Below, piece by piece: positions 54,270-63,560 of a DNA stretch of 64,000 bases; position 1 is the first letter of the stretch; every line of letters begins with the position of its first letter. The notes under the pieces were generated by a model, which ran no database searches, had not been told where the DNA came from, and worked only from the letters and a program-made list of their open reading frames with translations. The stretch comes from an uncultured Pelagibacteraceae bacterium. Lineage in GTDB: Bacteria > Pseudomonadota > Alphaproteobacteria > Pelagibacterales > Pelagibacteraceae. The stretch is taken from positions 1-64,000 of the forward strand of contig CACBQD010000001.1 of NCBI GenBank assembly GCA_902541285.1, read 5' to 3'. Both the position numbers and the translations under genes were made by a program.

Positions 54270-55445
54270 ATGGAGACAAAACATATTATTTACAAAAATT
54301 TCAACAATAAAAATAAAAAATTAAATAAAAAAAAATTTAATAATTTTCTAAATTTTAAAATTTTAATTCAAAAATACCCTTTATTAAAATCTCTAACAAA
54401 AAATTATAATTATTCGTATAAAAAAAAATATTTACTAAATTTTAAAAAATTTATCGAGTTTAATTTAATAGGTATGGGTGGATCTATTTTGGGTGCACAA
54501 GCTATATACGATTTCCTTAACTATAAAATCAAAAAAAAATTTTTCTTTTTTAACAACTTACAGAAATATAAAATTACAAAATCAAATAAAAAACGTTTAA
54601 ATATAATTATATCAAAATCTGGAAATACTTTAGAAACATTATCAAATTTAAATCTGGTTTTAACGAAACAAAAAAAAAATAAAAATTTAATAATCACTGA
54701 AAATAAAAATAATATCCTAAGAGCTATGGCGAATAAACTAAAATCTGATGTAATAGACCATAAGAATTATATCGGGGGTAGGTACTCAGTATTATCTGAA
54801 GTTGGAATGGTTCCGGCAGAATTGATGGGTTTAAATGAAAAAAAATTTAAACGATTAAATTATCTAATAAAAAATAAAACATTTATTAATTTTTTAATTG
54901 AAAATGTTTCTTCAATTCACTCAAATATTATTAAAGGAAAAAAAAATTGCGTAATTTTAAATTATGATGAAAAATTAAATAACTTTTTGAAATGGTATCA
55001 GCAATTATCTGCTGAAAGTTTAGGAAAAAAGGGTAAGGGCTTTTTTCCTATAATCTCTACAGTGCCAAAGGACAATCATAGTCTTTTACAACTTTATTTA
55101 GATGGTCCAAAAAATAATTTTTTTAGTTTTTTTTTCACTAGAGAGAGAAGTCCACTTAAATTTAATAATGCATATTTAATTGATGGATTGGAGTACTTAA
55201 AAAAGAGCAGCTTAGATCAAGTGTTGTATGCTCAAAAAAAAGCTACGCAAAATGTATTTAATAAGAAAAAATTATCATTTAGAAGTTTTGAAATTAAAAA
55301 TAAAAGTGAGGAAACTTTAGGTGAACTATTTACATTTTTTATTTTAGAAACACTAATGCTGAGCTCCTTATTAAATGTAAATCCAATTAACCAACCTTCT
55401 GTTGAATTGATTAAAATAGAAACAAAAAAAATCCTAAAATTTTAA
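54270..55445 (+). CDS. pgi: Glucose-6-phosphate isomerase
   Basis: 391 residues, notably short against 450-550 usual. Two sugar-isomerase domains are visible: LIGMGGSILGAQAIYDFL, IISKSGNTLETLSNLNL, GGRYSVLSEVGMVPAELMG, and YQQLSAESLGKKGKGFFP with DNHSLLQLYLDGP, which together carry the catalytic glutamate and histidine. It converts glucose-6-phosphate to fructose-6-phosphate. Loop shortening explains the size; no frameshift is seen. It begins three bases after bamF and overlaps rsmD by 12 bases (convergent). Confidence 0.9.
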   Translation: METKHIIYKNFNNKNKKLNKKKFNNFLNFKILIQKYPLLKSLTKNYNYSYKKKYLLNFKKFIEFNLIGMGGSILGAQAIYDFLNYKIKKKFFFFNNLQKYKITKSNKKRLNIIISKSGNTLETLSNLNLVLTKQKKNKNLIITENKNNILRAMANKLKSDVIDHKNYIGGRYSVLSEVGMVPAELMGLNEKKFKRLNYLIKNKTFINFLIENVSSIHSNIIKGKKNCVILNYDEKLNNFLKWYQQLSAESLGKKGKGFFPIISTVPKDNHSLLQLYLDGPKNNFFSFFFTRERSPLKFNNAYLIDGLEYLKKSSLDQVLYAQKKATQNVFNKKKLSFRSFEIKNKSEETLGELFTFFILETLMLSSLLNVNPINQPSVELIKIETKKILKF

Positions 55446-56000
55446 TTTACCAAATATTATTTTTGATAAACCATATTTTTTTTCTCTAAGAACTTTAAAA
55501 TCTTCTATAAAATTTTCTTTAAATTTCTTATTTCTATGTATTACTATTAATGTACTTTTGTGAGCAATTTTTAAGTCTAAAATTTTCCTTAATAATTTAT
55601 TTATATTTTTATCTCTAAATGGTGGATCCAAATAAATTAAATTAATTTTTTCATTATCTATATTTTCTTTAGAAATTTCATATGCATTTATTTCCCTGAT
55701 GACCGAATCTTTATCAATTTCTAAGTCCTTAATGTTTTTTTCTAAAACTTTCAAAGAGGGTTTGTAATTTTCAAAAAAAAAAACTTTTTTTACTCCTCTA
55801 GACAAACATTCAATGCCAAACGAACCAGAACCGGAAAATAAATCCAAAACTACATCATTTTTGAATTTAATTTTTTCATTCTTAGAATGCTCTAAAATAT
55901 TAAATATCGACTCTCTAACCATATCCTTTAAAGGTCTTGTTGTTTTATCTGTAGGATTATGAATTAATTTCCCTCTTAGTTTTCCACCAATTACTCTCAT
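55434..56000 (-). CDS. rsmD: 16S rRNA (guanine966-N2)-methyltransferase RsmD
   Basis: 188 residues. The N-terminal MRVIGGKLRGKLIHNP, SAM loop LDLFSGSGSFGIECLSRG and the catalytic LIYLDPPFRDKN are all in place. It methylates G966 of 16S rRNA in the assembled 30S subunit. The start overlaps the purD end by four bases (ATGA), so they are co-translated. Confidence 0.94.
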   Translation of the reverse strand: MRVIGGKLRGKLIHNPTDKTTRPLKDMVRESIFNILEHSKNEKIKFKNDVVLDLFSGSGSFGIECLSRGVKKVFFFENYKPSLKVLEKNIKDLEIDKDSVIREINAYEISKENIDNEKINLIYLDPPFRDKNINKLLRKILDLKIAHKSTLIVIHRNKKFKENFIEDFKVLREKKYGLSKIIFGKLKF

Positions 56001-57262
56001 TTATCTATGACTTTATGACCTATATCTGATCTATAAAAACCACCTTCCCAATTCAATTTATTAATCTGATTGATGATTTCTTTTCTACTTGATAAATAAT
56101 TATCTGAGATATTCACAAAATTTATTACCCTACCTCCAACTGCTACAATTTTGTTTCCAGAACTTTTTGTTCCAGCATGAAAAATAAAATTTTCTTTAGT
56201 TGATTTGAATTCTTTTAAATTTTTAATTTCAACATTCTTATTATATTTTTCAGGATATCCTTTTGAGCATAAAGCAATGCACATACTTTTTTTATTTTTC
56301 CATTTTATTTCGTGGGTCTTTAATTTTGAATTACAACAAGAATTTATTATTTCCAATAAATCACTTTCAACCAAAGGTAATATAGTTTGGCATTCAGGAT
56401 CACCCATCCTGACATTGTATTCAATTAGGTATGGTTCATTACTTTTTATCATTAAGCCAGCATATAAAAAACCAACGTACTTCTCATTCATTTCACTTAT
56501 AGCTTTTAACGTTGGCTCAATTATTTTGTTTAAAATTTTATTCTCTAAATCATCATTAATTAAGCTTGAAGGTGAATAAGCTCCCATACCTCCTGTATTT
56601 TTTCCAGTATCACCCTCACCAACTCTTTTATGGTCTTGAGCTGTATTAAAAGTTTTATAACTAATTCCATCTGAAATAATAAAAAAACTCATCTCATCAC
56701 CTTCTAGGAATTCTTCAATTAATACTTGATCTGCTTTCCCAAATTTACCGTCAAATATTTCATTAACAGCAGTTTTAGCCTCATCAACATTTTGACAAAT
56801 ATAAACACCTTTACCTGCAGCAAGAACATCTGCTTTTACAACAAGAGGAAAATTAGATGACGATAAAAATATAAATGAGTCTTCTTTGGATTTACAAATT
56901 TTAAATTTAGCAGTTGGTATGTTAAATTTCTCACAAATTTGTTTTGTAAATATTTTTGAGCCTTCTAATTGAGCTACTTTTTTTCTAGGACCAAAAACTT
57001 TAATATTTTTTGACTCTAGGAAATCTACTATTCCTTCCACTAATGGTTTTTCTGGACCAACAATCACTAATTCGATTTGTTCTTTCTTAATAAAATTATA
57101 CAAATCTTGAAAATTTTCCAAATTTAAATCAATATTTACTGATATTTCTTCGGTACCAGCATTACCTGGTATTGAATATATTTTTGTTATTTTTTTTGAA
57201 TTATTTAAGTGATGAACTAGAGCATGTTCTCGTCCTCCACTTCCAATAATTGCAATTTTCAT
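55997..57262 (-). CDS. purD: Phosphoribosylamine-glycine ligase (GAR synthetase)
   Basis: 421 residues. Start MKIAIIGSGGREHALVHHL. ATP-grasp core with PLVVKADVLAAGKGVYIC and IEEFLEGDEMSFFIISDG. The metal-site block is EYNVRMGDPECQTILPLVES. It catalyses the second step of purine synthesis. No other pur gene is in the window except the separate salvage set. Divergent from the DUF2093 gene by 22 bp. Confidence 0.97.
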   Translation of the reverse strand: MKIAIIGSGGREHALVHHLNNSKKITKIYSIPGNAGTEEISVNIDLNLENFQDLYNFIKKEQIELVIVGPEKPLVEGIVDFLESKNIKVFGPRKKVAQLEGSKIFTKQICEKFNIPTAKFKICKSKEDSFIFLSSSNFPLVVKADVLAAGKGVYICQNVDEAKTAVNEIFDGKFGKADQVLIEEFLEGDEMSFFIISDGISYKTFNTAQDHKRVGEGDTGKNTGGMGAYSPSSLINDDLENKILNKIIEPTLKAISEMNEKYVGFLYAGLMIKSNEPYLIEYNVRMGDPECQTILPLVESDLLEIINSCCNSKLKTHEIKWKNKKSMCIALCSKGYPEKYNKNVEIKNLKEFKSTKENFIFHAGTKSSGNKIVAVGGRVINFVNISDNYLSSRKEIINQINKLNWEGGFYRSDIGHKVIDK

Positions 57263-57284
57263 TTAGTAAATATATATCTTAAAT

Positions 57285-57482
57285 ATGTTAAATAAGTTAG
57301 CTAAATTAAAATACTTAGCAAATAATTTTGAGATCATTGAAGATGGTGATCATGTGATTTGTGCTATCTCACAAAAAAAAATACCGCTTGAAAACTTAAA
57401 TTATTGGAACGTTGAAGAACAGGAAGCCTACTTTTCGTATGTTGAGGCCTCAATGAAAAGAGATTTATTAGATAAAAACTGA
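57285..57482 (+). CDS. DUF2093 family protein
   Basis: 65 residues. KLKYLANNFEIIEDGDHVIC, then IPLENLNYWNVEEQEAYFS, match DUF2093, small proteins of unknown function restricted largely to Alphaproteobacteria. It sits alone on the plus strand between purD and lpxL, and its stop abuts the lpxL stop with no gap. Confidence 0.82.
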   Translation: MLNKLAKLKYLANNFEIIEDGDHVICAISQKKIPLENLNYWNVEEQEAYFSYVEASMKRDLLDKN

Positions 57483-58343
57483 TTATGTTTTCCACCTATC
57501 ATGAGTCCAGATCCACTGGTCTACATTTTTTAAAATCATTTTTTCAAGTATCTTATTTAGATGTTCAGTGATTTCTTTGATTGATTTATTGTTCCCGATT
57601 TTAATCGGTTCTGAGACAAACATTTTAAAATAATTATTTTTTCTTCTCTCTATATAAATAGGCACTAGATCACATTTATATTTTTTAATTAATTGTGCGG
57701 GTATGGTCGTAGTACTAGCTGGTTTACCAAAAAAATTAATTTTTATACCTTCTCTTACTCTTTGGTCTATCATTAGTGCTACTGAGTTACCTTTCTTTAT
57801 ATTTTCAATAATTTGTCTTGTGCCTGATCTTCCTTTTTTAATTTGATTTTTGCATATAAAATTTTCTCTAATTTCTTCCATAGTTTTGTTAAGGAATACG
57901 TTATTTAGCGGTCTATAAATAGCGCACAAATTTATACCAGCTTTTTCAATTTGGAGCGCCATTAATTCAAAATTATTGAAATGACCAGATATAAATACAG
58001 CTCTTTTTTTTTCTCTCTTAATTTTGTTTAGGTTTTCAAGCCCGTCTATTTCAATAAATTTATTTAATTTGCCATTTCTAAATGCTTTAAGAAAAGGATA
58101 TTCAGCAAGTATTCTTCCATAATTTCCATATATTTTGCTGATAATTTTATTGTAATTTTTTTTGTCTACAATGCCAGATTGTTCCAAATTATTCTCAATT
58201 AATTTTTTTGATCTAAATATTGGTCCAAACAAGCGTCCAATAAAATCTCCCACATTAGATCCATTTTTATAACCAATTATAATTAGTATAAAAAAAAACA
58301 ATTTTATTAAAATAAATTCAATTAAGTAAAAAAACTTCCTCAT
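57483..58343 (-). CDS. lpxL: Lipid A biosynthesis lauroyl acyltransferase
   Basis: 286 residues. An N-terminal membrane anchor precedes the acyltransferase HX4E site in SGHFNNFELMALQIEKAG. DQRVREGIKINFFGKPAST and a final QWIWTHDRWKT are typical of LpxL/HtrB. It adds a secondary acyl chain to Kdo2-lipid A. It is last of the lpx/waa run, with start overlapping the lpxK end by four bases. Confidence 0.9.
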   Translation of the reverse strand: MRKFFYLIEFILIKLFFFILIIIGYKNGSNVGDFIGRLFGPIFRSKKLIENNLEQSGIVDKKNYNKIISKIYGNYGRILAEYPFLKAFRNGKLNKFIEIDGLENLNKIKREKKRAVFISGHFNNFELMALQIEKAGINLCAIYRPLNNVFLNKTMEEIRENFICKNQIKKGRSGTRQIIENIKKGNSVALMIDQRVREGIKINFFGKPASTTTIPAQLIKKYKCDLVPIYIERRKNNYFKMFVSEPIKIGNNKSIKEITEHLNKILEKMILKNVDQWIWTHDRWKT

Positions 58344-59263
58344 AATTTCTTTAATAAAAAATTTTTAAATTCTTTTTCTTTTTCAATTTTTAATCCTATT
58401 TTTAAAAATTGGATATTTTTTTTTTGTATATTTGATAATCGATTGTAGTCTTTTTCAGTTGTTATAATTTTTAATTTATTACTCTTAGCCATATTTTTTA
58501 TATTATTTATATCAGAATTTTTATATTTATAATGGTCTGGAAAAGTCATTATTTTTTTTATCTTAAAATTATATTTTTTTAATGTTTGTTGAAATTCTAA
58601 AGGATTACCTATGCCTGAAAAAACTAGAAAGTTATTTTTAAATTTAAAAGACTCAAGATTTCTAGGAGTGTATTTAGCTCTAAATATTTTTAAATTTGGA
58701 TTTAATCTCTTTAGAGTTTTTTCGAAACTTTTATTATTTTTTTCACCATTAAGAAATGCAAGATCATAATTTAAAATATTAGTAATTCTTTCCCTTAATG
58801 GCCCAGCAGGCAAAACCAGCCCATTTCCAACTAGCTCTGAACTATTAAAACAAGCAATAGAAATATCATAATTTAAACTTTTATCTTGTAAACCATCATC
58901 TAATATAGCTAACTTGTATTTTTTTCTCTCAGCAATTCTCAGCGCGATATCTCTAAAACTTAAACAAATTAGATTTCCATATTTTGATAAAATATTTTGC
59001 TCATCAATTTGATCAATATATTTTTTTTTAATAAACACAGTTTTAAACTTGTATTTTAACATATCATTTATTTTTAAAACTAAAGGTGTTTTTCCAGTTC
59101 CACCTAAGTAAATATTTCCAACACAGATTGTTTTTATTTTGAAATATTTTTTTGGACTTAAAGACTTAAAAAAATTAAAAATAATTGTTATCAAACTAAA
59201 TGGTAAGAGTAATAATGATATGAAATTGAAACTATCCCAAAAAATGGGTCTTTTTACTTTCAT
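58340..59263 (-). CDS. lpxK: Tetraacyldisaccharide 4'-kinase
   Basis: 307 residues. A membrane-proximal hydrophobic start (residues 10-32) is followed by the P-loop VGNIYLGGTGKTPLVLKI and LAILDDGLQDKSLNYDIS. ITTEKDYNRLSNI marks the C-terminal domain. It phosphorylates the lipid A precursor, the step before Kdo transfer. It is one base out of frame with waaA (TAATG). Confidence 0.94.
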   Translation of the reverse strand: MKVKRPIFWDSFNFISLLLLPFSLITIIFNFFKSLSPKKYFKIKTICVGNIYLGGTGKTPLVLKINDMLKYKFKTVFIKKKYIDQIDEQNILSKYGNLICLSFRDIALRIAERKKYKLAILDDGLQDKSLNYDISIACFNSSELVGNGLVLPAGPLRERITNILNYDLAFLNGEKNNKSFEKTLKRLNPNLKIFRAKYTPRNLESFKFKNNFLVFSGIGNPLEFQQTLKKYNFKIKKIMTFPDHYKYKNSDINNIKNMAKSNKLKIITTEKDYNRLSNIQKKNIQFLKIGLKIEKEKEFKNFLLKKL

Positions 59264-60492
59264 TATAAATAATTTTTAATTTCTTTAACGTTATTTTCAA
59301 AAATTTTAGCACCTAAATAATTAATCTTATTAAGTTTACTATTTGATATTTTGTAATTATGATTTTTTACAAATACCTTTTCCATTTGATCAATATTTTT
59401 AATCTCCGAAGATATTTTTAAACTTTTTAATTCTTTATATATTTCTTTAAAATTATTTACTTTTTTACCATGCATCACGTAATTACCCATTCTTACAGCT
59501 TCTAATGGGTTTTGTCCTCCATGGTTTACTAAAGATCCACCAATAAACGTTACATTTGAAAGTCTTAAAAATTTTGACATCTCTCCATATGTATTAACAA
59601 TATATATGTCGCAATTTTCAGACGGTTTATGTCCGCTTGATCTTTCAGTAACTATCAGTTTTAATTTTCTAAGTTCTTGCTTTATATCCTCTGATCTATT
59701 TATGTGACGCGGAACCAATATTGTAATTAAATTCTTAAACTTTTTCTTCAATTTTAAATGTAATTTTCCAATGATTTTTTCCTCATTATAATGAGTGCTA
59801 GCTGCACAGAATATTTTTTTATTTTTAAAATATTTTTGAACATTTTTCTTCAAACTTTGTTTATCATTTTTGAAATACTTTAAATTTCCAATAAATTTAA
59901 TTTTTTTAACACCCAATTTTTTTAAATAATTTCGGGTTTCTTGATTTTGAGGTAAAGCTATAGTTATTTTACTGAAAACATTCTTTGCAAAAGATGAAAA
60001 GATTTGCCATCTTTTGAAACTTTTACTCGTAATTCTAGCATTGATTAAAATAAGAGGTATTTTTTTTGAATTTATTTTTTCATACATATTCGGCCAGATT
60101 TCAGAATCTACAAATATTGCGATTTTTGGTTCCCAATATTTTAAAAAGTTATTGCATATAAATCCAATATCAAATGGATAGTAAATATGAGTTGTTTTCT
60201 TTAATGGTTTCTTTGCAATTATTGATGCAGAACTTAAAGTAGATGAAGTAAGTAAAATTTTTTTTATAGATTTGTCTTTTTCAAACTTATTTATTAAAGG
60301 GAGAATGCTCATGATTTCTCCAACACTTGCACCATGAAACCATATAGTTGTATCAGTCTTTTTTAAATTATAATAAGCGTATTTTTCTAAGATTCTTTTC
60401 CAATCTTCCTTTCCATTAATCACTCTAAAAAATAATATAAATGGTGAGATTAAAAAAAAAATAATTCCTAATATATTATACAAAAAATACAT
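59263..60492 (-). CDS. waaA: 3-deoxy-D-manno-octulosonic acid (Kdo) transferase
   Basis: 409 residues. An N-terminal anchor is followed by WFHGASVGEIMSILPLINKF (the acceptor-site start), LINARITSKSFKRWQIF, LVPRHINRSEDI, and the donor loop FIGGSLVNHGGQNPLEAVRM. It adds Kdo to lipid IVA. Mono- or bifunctionality cannot be told from the sequence. It is coupled by one base on both sides to msbA and lpxK. Confidence 0.94.
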   Translation of the reverse strand: MYFLYNILGIIFFLISPFILFFRVINGKEDWKRILEKYAYYNLKKTDTTIWFHGASVGEIMSILPLINKFEKDKSIKKILLTSSTLSSASIIAKKPLKKTTHIYYPFDIGFICNNFLKYWEPKIAIFVDSEIWPNMYEKINSKKIPLILINARITSKSFKRWQIFSSFAKNVFSKITIALPQNQETRNYLKKLGVKKIKFIGNLKYFKNDKQSLKKNVQKYFKNKKIFCAASTHYNEEKIIGKLHLKLKKKFKNLITILVPRHINRSEDIKQELRKLKLIVTERSSGHKPSENCDIYIVNTYGEMSKFLRLSNVTFIGGSLVNHGGQNPLEAVRMGNYVMHGKKVNNFKEIYKELKSLKISSEIKNIDQMEKVFVKNHNYKISNSKLNKINYLGAKIFENNVKEIKNYL

Positions 60493-62234
60493 TAGTTATT
60501 TTTTATTTGTCTTTCGTAGAAGTTTTTATAAAGCAATGAATTTTTGATTAGATCATCATGTTTCCCTGCTGATTCTACAGAACCTTTATCAACAACATAA
60601 ATTTTTTCTGAATTAAGAATAGTTGATAGTCTATGAGCAATAACTACTGTCGTTTTATTTTTTGTTAATTCCTCAATAGCTTTTTGTATTTTTTCTTCTG
60701 TTTCAGAGTCGAGAGATGAAGTTGCTTCGTCTAGAAGAATTATTTTGCTATCCTTTAACAAAGCTCTCGCTATCGAAAGTCTTTGCTTTTCACCACCCGA
60801 TAATTTTACTCCATTTTCTCCTATAACAGTCTGAAATTTATTTTCTAATTTTTCTATAAAATCTGTACACATTGATATTTTTGCAGCTTTAAAAATTTCC
60901 TCGTCTCTCGCGTCTGGTTTGGCATATTTAATATTATTAAAAATAGTATCATCAAAAAGTGTTGTATTTTGATCAACAATAGATATTTCTTTCCTTAATG
61001 ATTTAAGATTAAGGTTTTGTACTTTTTGATTATCAATTAGTATTTCCCCAGAGTCTGCATCATAAATTCTTGGTATTAAATTTAATATTGTAGATTTTCC
61101 CGATCCGCTGTGGCCTACTAGAGCTGTCATTTTTCTGCCAGCTATATCAATATTAATATCTTTAAGGACTATATTGTTAAGATTTGATTTGTAACTAAAA
61201 TTAATATTTTGAAATTTTATTGATGCATTACTTATATCTAATATTTTTCCATTTTCATTTGTTGAAATTTTATTTTGTTGATCAATAATAGGTAATATTC
61301 TTTTTCCTGCCGATAGTCCTTGGCCAAAAGCAACGTTAACTGTTGCTAAAGACTTTACTGGTTGATAAGCAAGCATCATAGCAGCCAAAAAAGAGAAAAA
61401 ATTGTTTATGCTAAGCTGGTCATTCATAATTAATTTTCCTGAGTAAAAAATTAATATTGCAATCATTATTCCAGTTACAACTTCCATTATTGGAGTGGAT
61501 CTTATAAAAACAGTTGCAATTTTTATTGATTTTTCTTTAAGATCATTGACGAATTTTTCTGATCTTTCATGTTCATAATTCTCTCTTTGAAAAATTTTTA
61601 TAATTTTATGATTTTTAAAAAGATCAATTAAATATTTATTTAAGTCGCCTGACTTTTCTTGTGCTTCTGTGGCAACTTTAATAATACGTTTTCCTAATTT
61701 TTTTGCAGTTATCGTAGCTATTGGAAGCATAATTAAAGCTATAAGAGAAAGCCTCCAATTTTGAAAGAACATCACAAATAACAAGCCAATAAGCGTTAAG
61801 CCATCCTTGAATAGGTTTAAAACTGCATTACTTAGCATCCCAGTTATTTGATTTACATCAAAGTTAAGATTTGAAATATATTTTCCTGAATGTTTATCTT
61901 CAATTTTTTCAGTATCAGCTTTTATGAAAGAAGATAACATATCGATTTGAATATTTTTTTTCACTTCTTCTGCAGTTTTTATCATTAAAACTTTTGCCAA
62001 ATATAGAGATATGCCTTTTGTAGCAAAAGCTATTATGATTAAAAGTGGAATTATGAAAATTAAACTTTGATCTTTGTTTATAAAAATTTTTTCTATTGCA
62101 GGGTCGAGTAACCATGCTGTTGCTGATGTTGCGCCAGCAACCAAAATTGAAAACACTATAGCAAGAATTATTTTATTTAGATGTTTTGTTGTATAATCAT
62201 TGTACAATCTTTTTATAATATCAATATTTTTCAT
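60492..62234 (-). CDS. msbA: MsbA-type lipid A exporter (ABC transporter with fused membrane domain)
   Basis: 580 residues. Six transmembrane helices lie in the first 330 residues. The ATPase has Walker A GHSGSGKSTILN, signature VKLSGGEKQRLSIARALL and Walker B ILLDEATSSLDSETEE. The position beside waaA, lpxK and lpxL supports a lipid A-core flippase instead of a drug pump. It overlaps ubiA by one base and waaA by one base. Confidence 0.9.
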   Translation of the reverse strand: MKNIDIIKRLYNDYTTKHLNKIILAIVFSILVAGATSATAWLLDPAIEKIFINKDQSLIFIIPLLIIIAFATKGISLYLAKVLMIKTAEEVKKNIQIDMLSSFIKADTEKIEDKHSGKYISNLNFDVNQITGMLSNAVLNLFKDGLTLIGLLFVMFFQNWRLSLIALIMLPIATITAKKLGKRIIKVATEAQEKSGDLNKYLIDLFKNHKIIKIFQRENYEHERSEKFVNDLKEKSIKIATVFIRSTPIMEVVTGIMIAILIFYSGKLIMNDQLSINNFFSFLAAMMLAYQPVKSLATVNVAFGQGLSAGKRILPIIDQQNKISTNENGKILDISNASIKFQNINFSYKSNLNNIVLKDINIDIAGRKMTALVGHSGSGKSTILNLIPRIYDADSGEILIDNQKVQNLNLKSLRKEISIVDQNTTLFDDTIFNNIKYAKPDARDEEIFKAAKISMCTDFIEKLENKFQTVIGENGVKLSGGEKQRLSIARALLKDSKIILLDEATSSLDSETEEKIQKAIEELTKNKTTVVIAHRLSTILNSEKIYVVDKGSVESAGKHDDLIKNSLLYKNFYERQIKNN

Positions 62235-63103
62235 TAAGTTAATTTTCCTACTAGCAAAATTATTAAAATAATAAGACCCAAAAGATTGTTGCTTTTAAAT
62301 TTTGCCAAGCAGTCATTCCCATTTTCAGTTTTTAATTTGAGAGATTGAAAAATTAACAAATGAGTTAAAGGCACTATTAAAGCAATGTAATATAAATAAT
62401 TAAAATTCATTTTATAACCAACAAGAAACAATGATATTAAAAATATAATGTAACAAAACGATATAAATTTTTTTGGGTTATTTTTAAATTTAATCGATGT
62501 TGATTTAACTCCAATTATTTCATCATCATTAATATCTTGATATCCATATATTGTGTCGTAACCTAATGTCCAAAATGTGGCTCCTAAATAAAATATAATT
62601 GGTACTATAGAAACTTCATTTTGAATGGATATCCATGCCAAAACTAGACCGTAATTAAAAGTAATACCTAAAAAAAGTTGAGGCCAGTAAGTAAATCTTT
62701 TCATTAATGGATATGTAAAAGCCAGCGGCATTGAAAGAAGAGCCATATAAATGGTAAATTTATTAAAATTTATCAAAACTAAAAACGCGATTAAACATAA
62801 GAATGCAGCATATATTGCAGCATTAAATACGGAAATTTTTTCTGACGCGATTGGTCTATTTTTTGTTCTTTCAACTAACTTGTCAATTTTTCTATCACTT
62901 ATATCGTTAACAATACATCCTGCTGATCTCATTAGGACAGATCCAGAAAAAAATAAAAAAGCATAAATAAAATAAGTATTCAGAGATAGAGAAAAATCAT
63001 ATGAAATTGTTAAACCCCAGATGCATGGCCAGAATAGAAGCATGAAACCAATTGGTTTATTAAGTCTTGTTAATTCAATAAAAATTTTAACCTTTTCAGA
63101 CAT
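62234..63103 (-). CDS. ubiA: 4-hydroxybenzoate polyprenyltransferase
   Basis: 289 residues, about eight helices. The first aspartate site NDISDRKIDKLVERTKNRPI and the second YDTIYGYQDINDDE bind the magnesium-diphosphate of the polyprenyl donor. It prenylates 4-hydroxybenzoate in ubiquinone synthesis. It leads the lpx/waa run, which is unexpected by function but tightly coupled (one base to msbA). Confidence 0.93.
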   Translation of the reverse strand: MSEKVKIFIELTRLNKPIGFMLLFWPCIWGLTISYDFSLSLNTYFIYAFLFFSGSVLMRSAGCIVNDISDRKIDKLVERTKNRPIASEKISVFNAAIYAAFLCLIAFLVLINFNKFTIYMALLSMPLAFTYPLMKRFTYWPQLFLGITFNYGLVLAWISIQNEVSIVPIIFYLGATFWTLGYDTIYGYQDINDDEIIGVKSTSIKFKNNPKKFISFCYIIFLISLFLVGYKMNFNYLYYIALIVPLTHLLIFQSLKLKTENGNDCLAKFKSNNLLGLIILIILLVGKLT

Positions 63104-63152
63104 AATTTACTTGTAAATAACAAAGCGTAGATTCATAATCAAACTGATTCGC

Positions 63153-63560
63153 ATGAATATTGATTACACTGTTACCGCATTAATGTTTCCCGCCATTCCT
63201 TTGATTATGGCTGTCTATAGTAATAGATTTCATACATTAAGCGGTTTGATTAGAAAAATACACGACGAATATGTTTTTGAAAAGCATACTCCACCAGAGT
63301 GGAAGCAGCAGCTTATTAATTTAAATGATAGAGTAAAAAATTTAAGAATTACTATACTTTTTGCAGCATTTGGTTTTCTATTTAATATGCTTACTGTTTT
63401 TGCTCTTTATTTAGAGACATATTTTTTAGCTAGAATAATTTTTGGCTCTTGTTGTTTATCGATGATGGTATCAATAATATTTTTTATAAGAGAAATACAA
63501 ATCTCGACTAGAGCGTTAAGACTTCATCTTTCAGATATGGATGATCAATTTAAGGAATAA
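63153..63560 (+). CDS. DUF2721 family membrane protein
   Basis: 135 residues with three hydrophobic helices. VTALMFPAIPLIMAVYSNRF, LNDRVKNLRITILFAAFGFL and FFIREIQISTRALRLHLSDM are the DUF2721 pattern. Function unknown. It is divergent from ubiA (49 bp) and its end overlaps the quinone oxidoreductase gene by 11 bases. Confidence 0.85.
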   Translation: MNIDYTVTALMFPAIPLIMAVYSNRFHTLSGLIRKIHDEYVFEKHTPPEWKQQLINLNDRVKNLRITILFAAFGFLFNMLTVFALYLETYFLARIIFGSCCLSMMVSIIFFIREIQISTRALRLHLSDMDDQFKE

